Of a stretch of 64,000 nucleotides of DNA, positions 15,314 through 23,932 are shown piece by piece. The notes beneath the pieces were generated by a model. The model had not been told where the DNA came from. It ran no database searches and saw only the letters and a program-made list of their open reading frames with translations. A program made the translations under genes and the position numbers. Where the stretch lies: positions 124,001 to 188,000 of the forward strand of contig NZ_JACLAF010000007.1 of the NCBI RefSeq assembly GCF_015355625.1, written 5' to 3'. The stretch is from Tamlana sp. I1. GTDB lineage: Bacteria; Bacteroidota; Bacteroidia; Flavobacteriales; Flavobacteriaceae. Every line of letters begins with the position of its first letter. The first letter of the stretch is position 1.

Positions 15314-17617
15314 ATGAAAGTTTGTATAGCCGAAAAACCTAGTGTTGCCCGTGAAATTGCTACTGTTTTAGGAGCAAACACAAAACGCGATGGCTATTTT
15401 GAAGGCAATGGTTATGCGGTAACCTATACGTTTGGTCATTTATGCACGCTTAAGGAACCTAACGATTACAAACCCTATTGGAAAAGTTGGGATTTAAATA
15501 ACCTCCCCATGCTTCCCGAAAAGTTTGAAACTAAAGTGGTTTCTAATTCAGGGATTCAGAAGCAATTTAATATTGTAAAAAGTTTATTTGATAAAGCCGA
15601 ATTGGTTATAAACTGTGGCGATGCCGGGCAGGAGGGAGAACTTATTCAGCGTTGGGTGATGAATGAGGCCAACTACAAAGGCGAAGTACAGCGTTTGTGG
15701 ATTTCGTCCTTAACCACAGAAGCCATTAAAGAAGGGTTTGAAAGTTTAAAACCAGCATCAGATTACGATAATTTATATTACGCCGGGTTTTCAAGAGCGA
15801 TTGGCGACTGGTTATTAGGTATGAATGCCACACGATTATATACGGTTAAACACGGTGGTTATAAGCAAGTTTTATCGGTTGGTCGTGTGCAAACTCCAAC
15901 TCTCGCTATGGTTGTAAATCGTTTTAAGGAAATTGAAAACTTTAAACCACAGCCGTATTGGGAGCTACAAACCTTATATCGCGACACGCTTTTTAGTTAT
16001 GAAGAAGGCCGTTTTTTAAAGAAAGAAGATGGTGAAGCTTTAGCTAATAAAGTTAAGGAGAGTGATTTTGAAATTGATTCCATCACCAAAAAGAAAGGTA
16101 AAGAATACGCACCAAAATTATTCGATTTAACCGGGTTGCAGGTGTATTGTAATACCAAATTCGGATTTTCGGCCGATGAAACTCTAAAAATTGTTCAGGC
16201 TTTATATGAACGAAAAGTGGTAACTTATCCTAGAGTAGATACCACTTTTTTACCAAACGATATTTATCCGAAAGTACCAGGCATTCTTCAGAAGTTAACC
16301 AATTACGCAACTCTAACACAACCTCTTTTAGGGAAGAAAATTAAAAAATCGTCTAAGGTTTTTAACGATAAAAAAGTCACCGATCACCATGCTATTATTC
16401 CAACGGGCATGCAAACCAATTTGCAATACAACCAGCAGCAGGTTTACGATATTATTGTAAAACGATTTATTGCGGTTTTTTATGACGATTGTACGGTTTC
16501 GAACACCACCGTTTTAGGAAATGCAGCCAAAATCGTGTTTAAAACTACAGGTAAAGAAATTATAGAAAAGGGCTGGCGTGTTGTTTTTGAAAACCCAGAT
16601 GCAAAGGAAAAAGAATCGGGTATTTTACCAACTTTTGTAAAGGGCGAAAAAGGCCCACATGAACCTTCGTTTTTAGAAAAGGAAACCAAGCCGCCAAATC
16701 AATATACAGAAGCTTCGTTACTTCGAGCCATGGAAACCGCAGGCAAGCAGGTAGACGATGAAGAATTACGTGATTTAATGAAGGAAAATGGTATTGGACG
16801 ACCATCTACTCGAGCCAATATTATAGAAACGCTTTTCAGAAGAAAATATATAAAACGAAATAAAAAACAGGTTCTGCCAACAGTAACAGGCATTCAGTTG
16901 ATAGATACGATTCAGAATGATTTATTGAAATCGGCAGAATTGACAGGTTCTTGGGAGAAGCAACTCAAAGATATTGAGAAAGGCGAGTTTAGTGCAGCTG
17001 CTTTTATTAGAAATATGAAGCAGATGGTTGATGCCTTGGTTTATGAGGTGCGTAGCGAAACCAAACGCGCTAATATTTCGCAGTTTGTTACCGTTAAAAA
17101 TCGCGAAGCCAAAGCCGCCAAGAAAAAAGTAGCAGGCATTTTGAATGAAGATTGTCCGAAATGTAAAAAAGCAAAACTTTTAAAGGGAAAAACTGCTTAC
17201 GGTTGCAGCGGTTATAAAGACGGCTGCGATTTTGTGTTGCCCTTTAATTTTGCTGATAAAAAAATATCTGAAAAACAGTGGATACGTCTGCTTCAAAAAG
17301 GTTCTACGGTAAATTTAAAAGGTTTTAAAATAGACGGCGCTGCGGTTGAAGGTTTGCTGCGTTTTGATGAAAATTTCAAAATAAAGTTAGAACCTAAAAA
17401 GACTTCCGCGAAAGCGACACCTAAACCAACTTCAGACGAGTTAGCGTGTCCGAAATGTAAAAAAGGCACGGTACTAAAAGGCAAAACGGCCTACGGTTGC
17501 AGTGCCTACAAAACGGGCTGCGATTTTAAAATGACTTTCGATGCCGTAAGAACCGCTATGAACGGCCAAAAACCTACCAAAGCCTTGGTGCATCAAATAT
17601 TAAATGGAAGCATCTAA
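15314..17617 (+). CDS. topB: DNA topoisomerase III (type IA)
   Basis: This 767-residue enzyme relaxes and decatenates DNA through a single-strand break held by a tyrosyl link. Visible parts are the TOPRIM domain (AEKPSVAREIA; acidic motif G-D-A-G-Q-E-G-E at 102-109), the S-V-G-R-V-Q-T-P-T-L helix (188-197), the active-site Tyr305 in V-T-Y-P-R-V-D-T, and G-I-G-R-P-S-T-R-A. Two C-terminal zinc-ribbon repeats of C-P-K-C-K-K...C-S-x-Y-K-x-G-C-D-F follow. The TOPRIM motif has Gly105 where E. coli TopB has the middle Asp, a variant common in TopB. The linker between the ribbons contains a copy of the TTCCGCGAAAG palindromic motif. Its stop overlaps the start of the next gene. Confidence 0.95.
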   Translation: MKVCIAEKPSVAREIATVLGANTKRDGYFEGNGYAVTYTFGHLCTLKEPNDYKPYWKSWDLNNLPMLPEKFETKVVSNSGIQKQFNIVKSLFDKAELVINCGDAGQEGELIQRWVMNEANYKGEVQRLWISSLTTEAIKEGFESLKPASDYDNLYYAGFSRAIGDWLLGMNATRLYTVKHGGYKQVLSVGRVQTPTLAMVVNRFKEIENFKPQPYWELQTLYRDTLFSYEEGRFLKKEDGEALANKVKESDFEIDSITKKKGKEYAPKLFDLTGLQVYCNTKFGFSADETLKIVQALYERKVVTYPRVDTTFLPNDIYPKVPGILQKLTNYATLTQPLLGKKIKKSSKVFNDKKVTDHHAIIPTGMQTNLQYNQQQVYDIIVKRFIAVFYDDCTVSNTTVLGNAAKIVFKTTGKEIIEKGWRVVFENPDAKEKESGILPTFVKGEKGPHEPSFLEKETKPPNQYTEASLLRAMETAGKQVDDEELRDLMKENGIGRPSTRANIIETLFRRKYIKRNKKQVLPTVTGIQLIDTIQNDLLKSAELTGSWEKQLKDIEKGEFSAAAFIRNMKQMVDALVYEVRSETKRANISQFVTVKNREAKAAKKKVAGILNEDCPKCKKAKLLKGKTAYGCSGYKDGCDFVLPFNFADKKISEKQWIRLLQKGSTVNLKGFKIDGAAVEGLLRFDENFKIKLEPKKTSAKATPKPTSDELACPKCKKGTVLKGKTAYGCSAYKTGCDFKMTFDAVRTAMNGQKPTKALVHQILNGSI

Positions 17618-18194
17618 AACCAGTCATAGGCACTTTATAATCTACAAACCCTACGGTTTTTTAAGTCAGTTTAAAAGCCATGACTCTAAACAACAATCTA
17701 AAAATTTCTTGGGTACGCTTCACGATTTTCCGGAAGGCATTATGGCCATTGGAAGATTAGATGAGAAGTCGGAAGGCTTGTTATTACTTACTACCGATGG
17801 AAAAATGAGCGATTATGTAAACAGTCGTAAAGTTGAAAAGGAATATTATGCTCAAGTAGACGGCGCTATTTCCGCGGAAGCGATAACAAAAATGAGTGAA
17901 GGTGTAGAAATTGGATTTAACGGTAAAAAATACCAAACCAAGCCTTGCAAAGTTTTTGCTTTAGAAGGGATTCCCGATTTGCCAATACGCTCGAAAAAAA
18001 TTAGAGACGAACGCCACGGACCAGCGCCATGGATTTCGGTAACTTTAAAAGAAGGGAAATTTCGTCAAGTTCGAAAAATGACTTCTGCCGTTGGGTTTCC
18101 AACTTTGCGTTTAGTGCGTGTTCGCGTTGGCGATATTCTTTTAAATAATATGCAGCCAGGTGATGTTGTTGAGGTTGATGATTTGAGGGTTTAG
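17604..18194 (+). CDS. rluE: RsuA/RluE-family pseudouridine synthase
   Basis: This 196-residue protein isomerises uridine to pseudouridine in rRNA. The catalytic Asp53 lies in GRLDEKSEGLLLLTTDG. The conserved KPYGFLSQF start, K-E-Y-Y-A-Q-V-D-G and the C-terminal E-G-K-F-R-Q-V-R-K-M are all present. There is no N-terminal S4 domain, which fits RluE (23S rRNA, position 2457 in E. coli numbering) rather than RsuA or RluB/F. The start ATG overlaps the end of topB by 14 bp, so the two are translationally coupled. The sequence Ile-Ser-Ala-Glu-Ala is encoded by a copy of the TTTCCGCGGAAGCG palindrome. The target site is inferred. Confidence 0.87.
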   Translation: MEASKTSHRHFIIYKPYGFLSQFKSHDSKQQSKNFLGTLHDFPEGIMAIGRLDEKSEGLLLLTTDGKMSDYVNSRKVEKEYYAQVDGAISAEAITKMSEGVEIGFNGKKYQTKPCKVFALEGIPDLPIRSKKIRDERHGPAPWISVTLKEGKFRQVRKMTSAVGFPTLRLVRVRVGDILLNNMQPGDVVEVDDLRV

Positions 18195-18200
18195 ATGTGT

Positions 18201-18540
18201 AAATGTTTAATCGTTGAATGGTTTAATTGTGTAATCGAGGGGTTTCACTTGCGTAGGCTTGTCATACCGACGATAGGAGGTATCTCATCAAATAAGAATG
18301 TCGCTTAAATGATGTTTCACTGCGTTCGACATGACAGACAGGTAGAATTGTATAAAATGTTTAATCGTTGAATTGTTTAACTGTGTAATCGAAGGTTTCA
18401 CTTGCGTAGGCTTGTTATACCGACGATAGGAGGTATCTCATCAAATAAAGTTATCGTTTAAAAGATGTCTCACTGCGTTCGACATGACAGGCAGAATTGT
18501 ATAAAATGTTTAATCTTTGAATGGTTTAATTGAGCGGTCA
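18201..18540. repeat. Tandem ~150-bp repeat, 2.2 copies
   Basis: Copies start at 18201, 18355 and 18504 (the last truncated), each with AAATGTTTAATC. The first two share a core with GTCATACCGACGATAGGAGG and end in GCGTTCGACATGACAG. GTCAT near the start and ATGAC near the end of each core are inverted, so each copy can fold back. The region between rluE and 18760 (565 bp) holds only this repeat, some TTTCA-rich direct repeats (18541-18570) and the heptad tract that follows; no gene is supported. Confidence 0.8.
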
Positions 18541-18685
18541 GAGTTTCAGAGTTTCAAAGTTTCAAAGATTTCGAGTGGTTTAGGTGATTTCCTGCTTTGG
18601 GTTTATTGTCTTCAATCAATAGTAGAGAAATTGTTGATATGTTTTTTTGTGTAATTGGGAGGTCAAAGTTTCAATTTGTAGTTTT

Positions 18686-18748
18686 CTTTTAACTTTTAAC
18701 TTTTAACTTTTAACTTTTAACTTTTAACTTTTAACTTTTAACTTTTAA
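18686..18748. repeat. Heptanucleotide tract (CTTTTAA)x9
   Basis: Nine perfect units lie 11 bp beyond the stop codon of the minus-strand gene at 18760. On that gene's sense strand the unit reads AGTTAAA and contains no C, like the tracts after trpD and trpG. Confidence 0.9.
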
Positions 18749-18759
18749 CTAATAAAACT

Positions 18760-19392
18760 TCAAACCTCCAACTTCTTTAATTCCTTATAGTTTCTATTCA
18801 ATCGTTTTAAAAGTAAACCGTAAAGGAGCTTGTAAAACAACCAAAAACACAACACTAGAGCTGCCACAAAAGCAACTTCGATAGCGTACATGATAAGCAT
18901 GAAATTATCATCTGCATTTTCTAACTTTTCTGTAATTTCAGGTGTTTGATTAACTCCAAAATAAATGCCAATAACCATAGATACAAACACAACAATCAAG
19001 TTATATAACACATAGTATTTTATAATTTTTCTTGTTTTTATAATGCTTTCCATGAGTTTTTTTGCATTATCGGTTACCGAAATGGCTTTATGCGATTTAA
19101 ATAATAAGTAGACAAACAGCAGGATAACCGAGTAGCTAAAAATATTGATAAGCACTAAAACTGTTTTATTGGTGTAAACCAAATCCAGTTGTTCGTTAAA
19201 CGTTTTAGAAAAAAAGAAGGGCAGCACATTGAGGAGTGTCCAAAAAACGAGCTCGGCAATACTTATATAAAATAATGTTTTTACTATAGATGACGATTTT
19301 TTATGCAGCATAGCATAAATTTCTTTTGCAGAAATTTTCGTGCTGTTGGAAGTCTTGTTCCAATCCTTTTTTAGTAAATCTAATTCATCCAT
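18760..19392 (-). CDS. Membrane protein co-encoded with an ECF sigma factor
   Basis: This 210-residue protein has a soluble N-terminal region (MDELDLLKKDWNKT...) and four predicted transmembrane segments (about 45-65, 80-98, 122-142 and 165-190). It lies 4 bp after the sigma factor gene on the same strand. That gene order and the cytoplasmic N-terminus followed by membrane segments suggest an anti-sigma factor or sensor controlling it. No zinc-binding anti-sigma motif (HxxxCxxC) is present, so this is inference from context. A heptad repeat tract follows its stop codon. Confidence 0.65.
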   Translation of the reverse strand: MDELDLLKKDWNKTSNSTKISAKEIYAMLHKKSSSIVKTLFYISIAELVFWTLLNVLPFFFSKTFNEQLDLVYTNKTVLVLINIFSYSVILLFVYLLFKSHKAISVTDNAKKLMESIIKTRKIIKYYVLYNLIVVFVSMVIGIYFGVNQTPEITEKLENADDNFMLIMYAIEVAFVAALVLCFWLFYKLLYGLLLKRLNRNYKELKKLEV

Positions 19393-19396
19393 AAGT

Positions 19397-19891
19397 TTAC
19401 GGATTTAAAATGGTTTTAAGTTTCGTTTTAATTCGGTTCATCTTCACGCGGGCATTCACTTCACTAATTCCCAAAGTTTCACTTATTTCTCGGTAGTCTT
19501 TGTCTTCTAAATACAAAAACACCAATGCTTTTTCAATATCGTTTAATTGATGCACGGCTTTGTAAAGTACTTTTAATTGCTGCTCTTCGGTATCGTCGTA
19601 ATCTTCAGCTTTTATTTTAAAAGCAACGCCTTCAAAATCTTGTGTGTTTATGGTGCGTTTCGATTTTCGGTAGAGCGTAATGGCAGTATTTAACCCCACA
19701 CGATACATCCAGGTGCTAAACTTGGCGTCGCCCCTAAATTTAGGATAGGCTTTCCAAAGTTGTATGGTAATTTCCTGAAACAAATCGTTATGCGCATCGT
19801 AATTATTGGTGTACAAACGGCACACCTTATGCACAATATTTTGGTGCTTTTCCAGTAACTCAACAAAACTATGTTCTAGCTCTTTATTCAA
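19397..19891 (-). CDS. ECF-family RNA polymerase sigma factor
   Basis: The protein has 164 residues with sigma region 2 (about 20-85: DLFQEITIQLWKAYPKF, F-S-T-W-M-Y-R-V) and region 4 (about 105-160: Y-L-E-D-K-D-Y-R-E-I-S-E-T-L-G-I-S with a helix-turn-helix). There is no region 1 or 3, so it is an ECF sigma factor. It is co-transcribed with a four-helix membrane protein that likely controls it. The regulon cannot be deduced. The 460-bp gap upstream separates it from a divergent TonB-type gene. Confidence 0.9.
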   Translation of the reverse strand: MNKELEHSFVELLEKHQNIVHKVCRLYTNNYDAHNDLFQEITIQLWKAYPKFRGDAKFSTWMYRVGLNTAITLYRKSKRTINTQDFEGVAFKIKAEDYDDTEEQQLKVLYKAVHQLNDIEKALVFLYLEDKDYREISETLGISEVNARVKMNRIKTKLKTILNP

Positions 19892-20285
19892 TGTATTGGT
19901 TTAGTTATAGAGTAAGTGTTTTAAAATTTAAAAATGTTACAGTTTGTTGAATTTTATTTTTTTAAAACATCTGTAAAATTGATGCAAATTATTGGTGAGT
20001 AGCTTGTTAAAGAAATAAATAAACTAAAAAAACGAATTTAAAAATGAAGTTAAATAAATGGATGTAATGAGTTTTTGTAAACAGCTGGTTTTTAAAAGGT
20101 TAAATAATGTATATAGATAAAATCTATAACATGATTTTATGTTAAAAACAAGTTAAATAGTTGATTTTGAGTTGCTAATATAGTAAAAAATAGACTAAAG
20201 TACTGTGCTAGTTTTTATAGGATAAAACGAAAGTCCTTTTAAACGAATCTTATAAAATGTACTCAATTGATTTGAAGTGTTTTGT
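19892..20285. other. Gene-free AT-rich spacer
   Basis: This spacer between divergent genes is strongly AT-rich and T-tract rich. I see no supported open frame, RNA gene or repeat. It must contain the promoter of the sigma factor operon, but no convincing box stood out. Confidence 0.5.
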
Positions 20286-20329
20286 ATGATAAATGTCATA
20301 GTGTTTTTTACAGGGAAACTGTATTTTTT
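20286..20329 (+). promoter_or_regulatory. FNR-like operator and -7-like box upstream of the TonB-type gene
   Basis: ATGATAAATGTCAT (20286-20299) is the exact reverse complement of the site upstream of ccoS (49866-49879). TATTTTTT (20322-20329; 7 of 8 to TAnnTTTG) begins 29.5 bp after the palindrome centre, the same spacing as at ccoS, hemN and ccoI. The gene starts at 20356. Confidence 0.65.
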
Positions 20330-20355
20330 TACTATAAAATATAAATCTAGAAATC

Positions 20356-21093
20356 ATGCTACCCAAAAAAAATCCTAAAATAGAAATAGGTAGAAATAGC
20401 AGTTTATATTTTGCTATCGGCCTTAATTTGATGTTGTTACTTTCTTGGCGTGTTTTAGAGTATAAAACATACGACAAGGATGATGTTGTGATAGATACGG
20501 TTACTATGAATGCAGAAGTTGAAGACGATATTCCCATTGTAAAAATGAATGCTTTGCCACCACCGCCACCGCCACCAGCCGTTATTCAAGAAGATATTAA
20601 AATTGTAGAAGACGAAATAGAAGTAGAAGAAACTGTTTTTGAAAGTACAGAAGCTGGTCAAGACATAGCCATTGTTGAGCAACCGCAAGAAGTAGGTGTA
20701 GCCGATGTAGAAGTAGAAGAATTTGAAGAAGAAGCCGAAGTTGCTTTTGCGATAATAGAAAACATACCTGTATTTCCAGGCTGCGAAGGTTTATCGAAAG
20801 AAGCTGCAAAAGCCTGTTTTCAAGAAAAAATACAAGCTCATATTATTAAAAATTTACAGTATCCAGAAACGGCTCTCGAGTTAGGCATACAAGGTCGAGT
20901 ATCGGTACTTTTTATAATAGATAGTCAGGGTGTTACAACCAATGTACGTTCACGTGGTCCCGATAAAATTTTAGAAAAGGAAGCAGAGCGCATCATCAAA
21001 TTATTGCCTAAAATGAAACCAGGCACACAACGCGGTAAACCTGTAAAAGTAGCCTATGCGGTGCCTATATTTTTTAAATTTCAAGAAAGATGA
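20356..21093 (+). CDS. TonB-family energy transducer
   Basis: This 245-residue protein has one N-terminal transmembrane segment (about 18-34), a proline run (PPPPPPP, about 68-74), a long acidic Glu/Val-rich linker (75-130), and a C-terminal TonB domain. The domain starts at I-P-V-F-P-G-C-E and includes Y-P-x-x-A-L-E-L-G-I-Q-G-R-V and K-M-K-P-G-T-Q-R-G-K-P-V-K-V. It would span the periplasm and couple the proton-motive force to outer-membrane TonB-dependent receptors. The linker is acidic rather than Lys/Pro-rich as in classic TonB. Its promoter carries the same palindrome as the cbb3 oxidase promoters, suggesting control by low oxygen. Confidence 0.9.
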   Translation: MLPKKNPKIEIGRNSSLYFAIGLNLMLLLSWRVLEYKTYDKDDVVIDTVTMNAEVEDDIPIVKMNALPPPPPPPAVIQEDIKIVEDEIEVEETVFESTEAGQDIAIVEQPQEVGVADVEVEEFEEEAEVAFAIIENIPVFPGCEGLSKEAAKACFQEKIQAHIIKNLQYPETALELGIQGRVSVLFIIDSQGVTTNVRSRGPDKILEKEAERIIKLLPKMKPGTQRGKPVKVAYAVPIFFKFQER

Positions 21094-21118
21094 TTTTAAT
21101 TTAGAATCTACGAAGAGC

Positions 21119-21187
21119 CAAGAGCTGATAGTCAAGAGTCAAGAACTAAGAAACCAAGACGCTTATTTTTAGGTTTCTTGGTTTTTT
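21119..21187 (+). terminator. Degenerate heptads and terminator after the TonB-type gene
   Basis: About six 7-bp units (AAGAGCC, AAGAGCT, GATAGTC, AAGAGTC, AAGAACT, AAGAAAC) run into a hairpin. AAGAAACC (21148-21155) can pair with GGTTTCTT (21172-21179), or AACCAAGA (21152-21159) with TCTTGGTT (21176-21183), followed by T-rich sequence. Confidence 0.6.
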
Positions 21188-21230
21188 GTTTATTTATGAG
21201 ATATAGCTGTTTTTATACTAAGAATATTTT

Positions 21231-22226
21231 TTAAAATTGATTTTTATAGATATCTAAAATTATTTCCGTAGCATTTCTAGCAGATTCACCAGAAATTAAA
21301 GGCGTTCTATTTAAATGAATGGCATCTATAAAATCTTTAATAATTAATTCGTGATTTGTGGTGTCTTCAACCGATGCTGAGGCTGCTCCTGTGTGGGTGT
21401 TTTTATTTTGTAATTGCTCGCTTGGGTTTTCCAATCCTTCAATCTCCCATTGGGTTATCACGTCATTTTCTAAAATTAAATATCCCTTATTCGTGTAAAT
21501 TTCCATTTTTGCAGGAAACCCAGGTTTAGTGGCGGTTGAAGCTGTTATGGTGCCAATCATTCCAGAATCATGTAAACAAATTGCTGCGCCATGATCTTCA
21601 ACTTCTATGTCGTGCACAAATGTGCCCAGTTTGCTAGTTAGTTTACTTGGTTTTCCAAAAAACCAATAATATAAATCGATATAATGTGAGGCTTGTTGAA
21701 TAAAAGGCCCACCACCATCAATTTTATAGGTACCTCTGTAATCTGCCGAATTATAGTAGTTAGCATCTCTATAATTTTTAACCGAAAGGTCTACCGAAAA
21801 GATATTACCTAACAAACCTTTTTCTATTAAGCTTTTTACAATAGGGTTGTCCGAGCTGTATCGACGTTGATACGCCACCGCAAGTTTTACGCCGCTCGTT
21901 TTACAACTGTTAATCATCTTGTCAATAGCATCTAGGGTAATATCAATAGGTTTTTCGCAAAGCACATGTTTGCCTAGTTTGGCGGCTTCAATAGCGCTAA
22001 TATGGTGGTAGCCATTTGGTGTGCAGATAATAACGGCATCAAAATGAATGTTAACATCCTGTAACGTTTTAAAAGCAGGAAGTTGGCTGAATTTTTCTGA
22101 TTTTGTAGTTTTTTGTGAAACTAGGCCAACAACTTCAGCTTGTTTCAAATTTTTTATTGCAGAAAAATAAGTGTTAGCAATATTCCCGCTTCCTATAATT
22201 ATAAAATGAATGGTTTTGTGCGTCAT
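21231..22226 (-). CDS. Gfo/Idh/MocA-family NAD(P)-dependent oxidoreductase
   Basis: The protein has 331 residues. The Rossmann motif I-G-S-G-N-I-A-N-T (11-19), the conserved C-E-K-P (90-93) and the catalytic-region His181 in G-G-P-F-I-Q-Q-A-S-H-Y-I-D are all visible. Family members oxidise or reduce sugar-derived hydroxyls using NAD(P), often UDP- or inositol-type sugars. The H-Y-I-D-L-Y-Y-W-F-F-G segment resembles enzymes of nucleotide-sugar (UDP-HexNAc uronate) pathways, but no sugar cluster is adjacent. It is a single gene, and the substrate cannot be assigned. Confidence 0.85.
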   Translation of the reverse strand: MTHKTIHFIIIGSGNIANTYFSAIKNLKQAEVVGLVSQKTTKSEKFSQLPAFKTLQDVNIHFDAVIICTPNGYHHISAIEAAKLGKHVLCEKPIDITLDAIDKMINSCKTSGVKLAVAYQRRYSSDNPIVKSLIEKGLLGNIFSVDLSVKNYRDANYYNSADYRGTYKIDGGGPFIQQASHYIDLYYWFFGKPSKLTSKLGTFVHDIEVEDHGAAICLHDSGMIGTITASTATKPGFPAKMEIYTNKGYLILENDVITQWEIEGLENPSEQLQNKNTHTGAASASVEDTTNHELIIKDFIDAIHLNRTPLISGESARNATEIILDIYKNQF

Positions 22227-22413
22227 TCAGCTAAATTAACTGAAAATAGTGAGTAAATCAATCTCTTAAAAATAGAATGTAACATAGGTTTAGCATTTTA
22301 ATCGAAGCGATTACAATTCATCTTAAATATTTTACAGTTCGGTAACCCAGTTTTTTAAAATGAAGTCTGCTGACTGATATTTGCCTCATAATCATTCAAA
22401 AAACAAATAAATT

Positions 22414-22512
22414 ATGAAATCACTGAGTTTATTACTAGCTTTTTTAAAAGCATCACTTCCATTTAAAAACAAAGACAGTCCAAACACAATTTTAAGGTTT
22501 GTTAAGATTTAG
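22414..22512 (+). CDS. Possible 32-residue peptide upstream of the histidine kinase
   Basis: The 350-bp gap before the kinase gene contains a short ATG frame beginning MKSLSLLLAFLKASLPF. It has a hydrophobic start and a basic tail and ends at TAG, 66 bp before the kinase ATG. It could be a small expressed peptide or chance. Nothing else in the gap is recognisable. Confidence is low. Confidence 0.25.
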   Translation: MKSLSLLLAFLKASLPFKNKDSPNTILRFVKI

Positions 22513-22578
22513 TCCATCCCAGCCAACTTTTCATTAAATTTAAAGCAACATAGATTAAAAATTACCTAAAAGTTAAAC

Positions 22579-23919
22579 ATGAAAAATCCTATTAGAAACA
22601 TATATATTACCTTTTTTATAGGTCTTGTCGTATTTGTTATTGGAAGTTTTCTTCATAACGGATTTAATTATGAAAGTACCAATAGCCTCCTTATAGCCTT
22701 TATGTTTTATGAGTTGTACGCCTTTGTTTTAGGTTATTCACAAATGTATTTTTTTAATCTTTTGTCTAAACGCCAATGGAAAAAAAAGGATGTTGCTAAA
22801 AGAATCGGTATTGGTATTGTAGGTTCGGTTTTAATAACCATTGTAGGCTTGTTTTTTCTTAGATCGGCAACCGCTGTTTTTTTTGAAAAAATCACTTTTG
22901 AAGACTTTCTAGCCCAAGAATCCTTTAAAAACTATCAATTCGGAATTTGGATTACATTAACCATTGTAGCTGTATTTCACGTTATTTATTTTTATAACAG
23001 GTATCAGCAAAACCGAATTAAAGAACAAAAGGTTATTGCGGGCACGGCAAGCGCTAAGTTTGATGCTTTAAAAAATCAGTTAGATCCTCATTTTCTATTC
23101 AATAGCTTAAATGTTTTAACCAGTTTAATTGAAGAAAACCCTGAAAACGCACAAAAATTCACCACCGGCTTATCCAAAGTATACCGTTATGTTTTAGAAC
23201 AAAAAAACAAGGAATTGGTCTCGGTAGACGAGGAGTTGCAGTTTGCCAAAACCTATATGACTTTACTTAAAATGCGGTTTGAGGACAGTATTGTGTTTAA
23301 CATGCCAGAGCAGGCGTTAAATCCAGAAAGTAAGGTGGTGCCGCTTTCCTTACAGTTGCTATTAGAAAATGCTGTAAAACACAATATGGTAAACTCAAAC
23401 AAACCTTTGCATATTAACATTTATGAAGACCAAGATTATTTGGTTGTCGAAAACAATTTTCAACCCAAACAAATTGTAAAAAAGAGCAGTGGTGTTGGGC
23501 TAAATAATATAAACCAACGTTACCACTTGCTCACCAATAAAAAAGTAAATATCACAAAAGAAGCAAACCGTTTTGCCGTAGCAATACCAATGCTTACTAA
23601 ACAAATATCTATTATGAGAACAGAATCAAGATCAACCCTAGACGATAGTTACGTAAGAGCGCGTAACCATGTAGACGAACTAAAAGGCTTTTATTACGGC
23701 CTTATATCCTATTGCGTTGTCATTCCTTTTTTAATTTATATAAACTACAGCACCTCTTGGGGATTTCAATGGTTTTGGTTTCCCATGTTTGGTTGGGGCA
23801 TTGGTTTAGTTATTCATGCATTTAAAGTGTTTGTAACCGAAGGGACTTTTGGCAGACGCTGGGAAGCACGAAAATTAAAAGAATTTATGCAGGAAGAAGA
23901 TGAAAACCGTTGGAAATAA
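22579..23919 (+). CDS. LytS-type sensor histidine kinase with C-terminal 2TM domain
   Basis: The protein has 446 residues: four transmembrane segments (about 10-30, 37-60, 75-95, 121-140), then a His_kinase domain with the phospho-acceptor His171 in Q-L-D-P-H-F-L-F-N-S-L-N. The ATPase part follows (LLLENAVKHN, GVGLNNINQRY). After about residue 345 comes a 2TM domain (V-R-A-R-N-H-V-D-E-L-K-G-F-Y...G-W-G-I-G-L-V-I-H-A-F-K-V-F), the same module encoded alone by the next two genes. The kinase should phosphorylate the LytTR regulator at 24769. The signal sensed is unknown. Confidence 0.9.
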   Translation: MKNPIRNIYITFFIGLVVFVIGSFLHNGFNYESTNSLLIAFMFYELYAFVLGYSQMYFFNLLSKRQWKKKDVAKRIGIGIVGSVLITIVGLFFLRSATAVFFEKITFEDFLAQESFKNYQFGIWITLTIVAVFHVIYFYNRYQQNRIKEQKVIAGTASAKFDALKNQLDPHFLFNSLNVLTSLIEENPENAQKFTTGLSKVYRYVLEQKNKELVSVDEELQFAKTYMTLLKMRFEDSIVFNMPEQALNPESKVVPLSLQLLLENAVKHNMVNSNKPLHINIYEDQDYLVVENNFQPKQIVKKSSGVGLNNINQRYHLLTNKKVNITKEANRFAVAIPMLTKQISIMRTESRSTLDDSYVRARNHVDELKGFYYGLISYCVVIPFLIYINYSTSWGFQWFWFPMFGWGIGLVIHAFKVFVTEGTFGRRWEARKLKEFMQEEDENRWK

Positions 23920-23932
23920 AAAAACAGAAATC

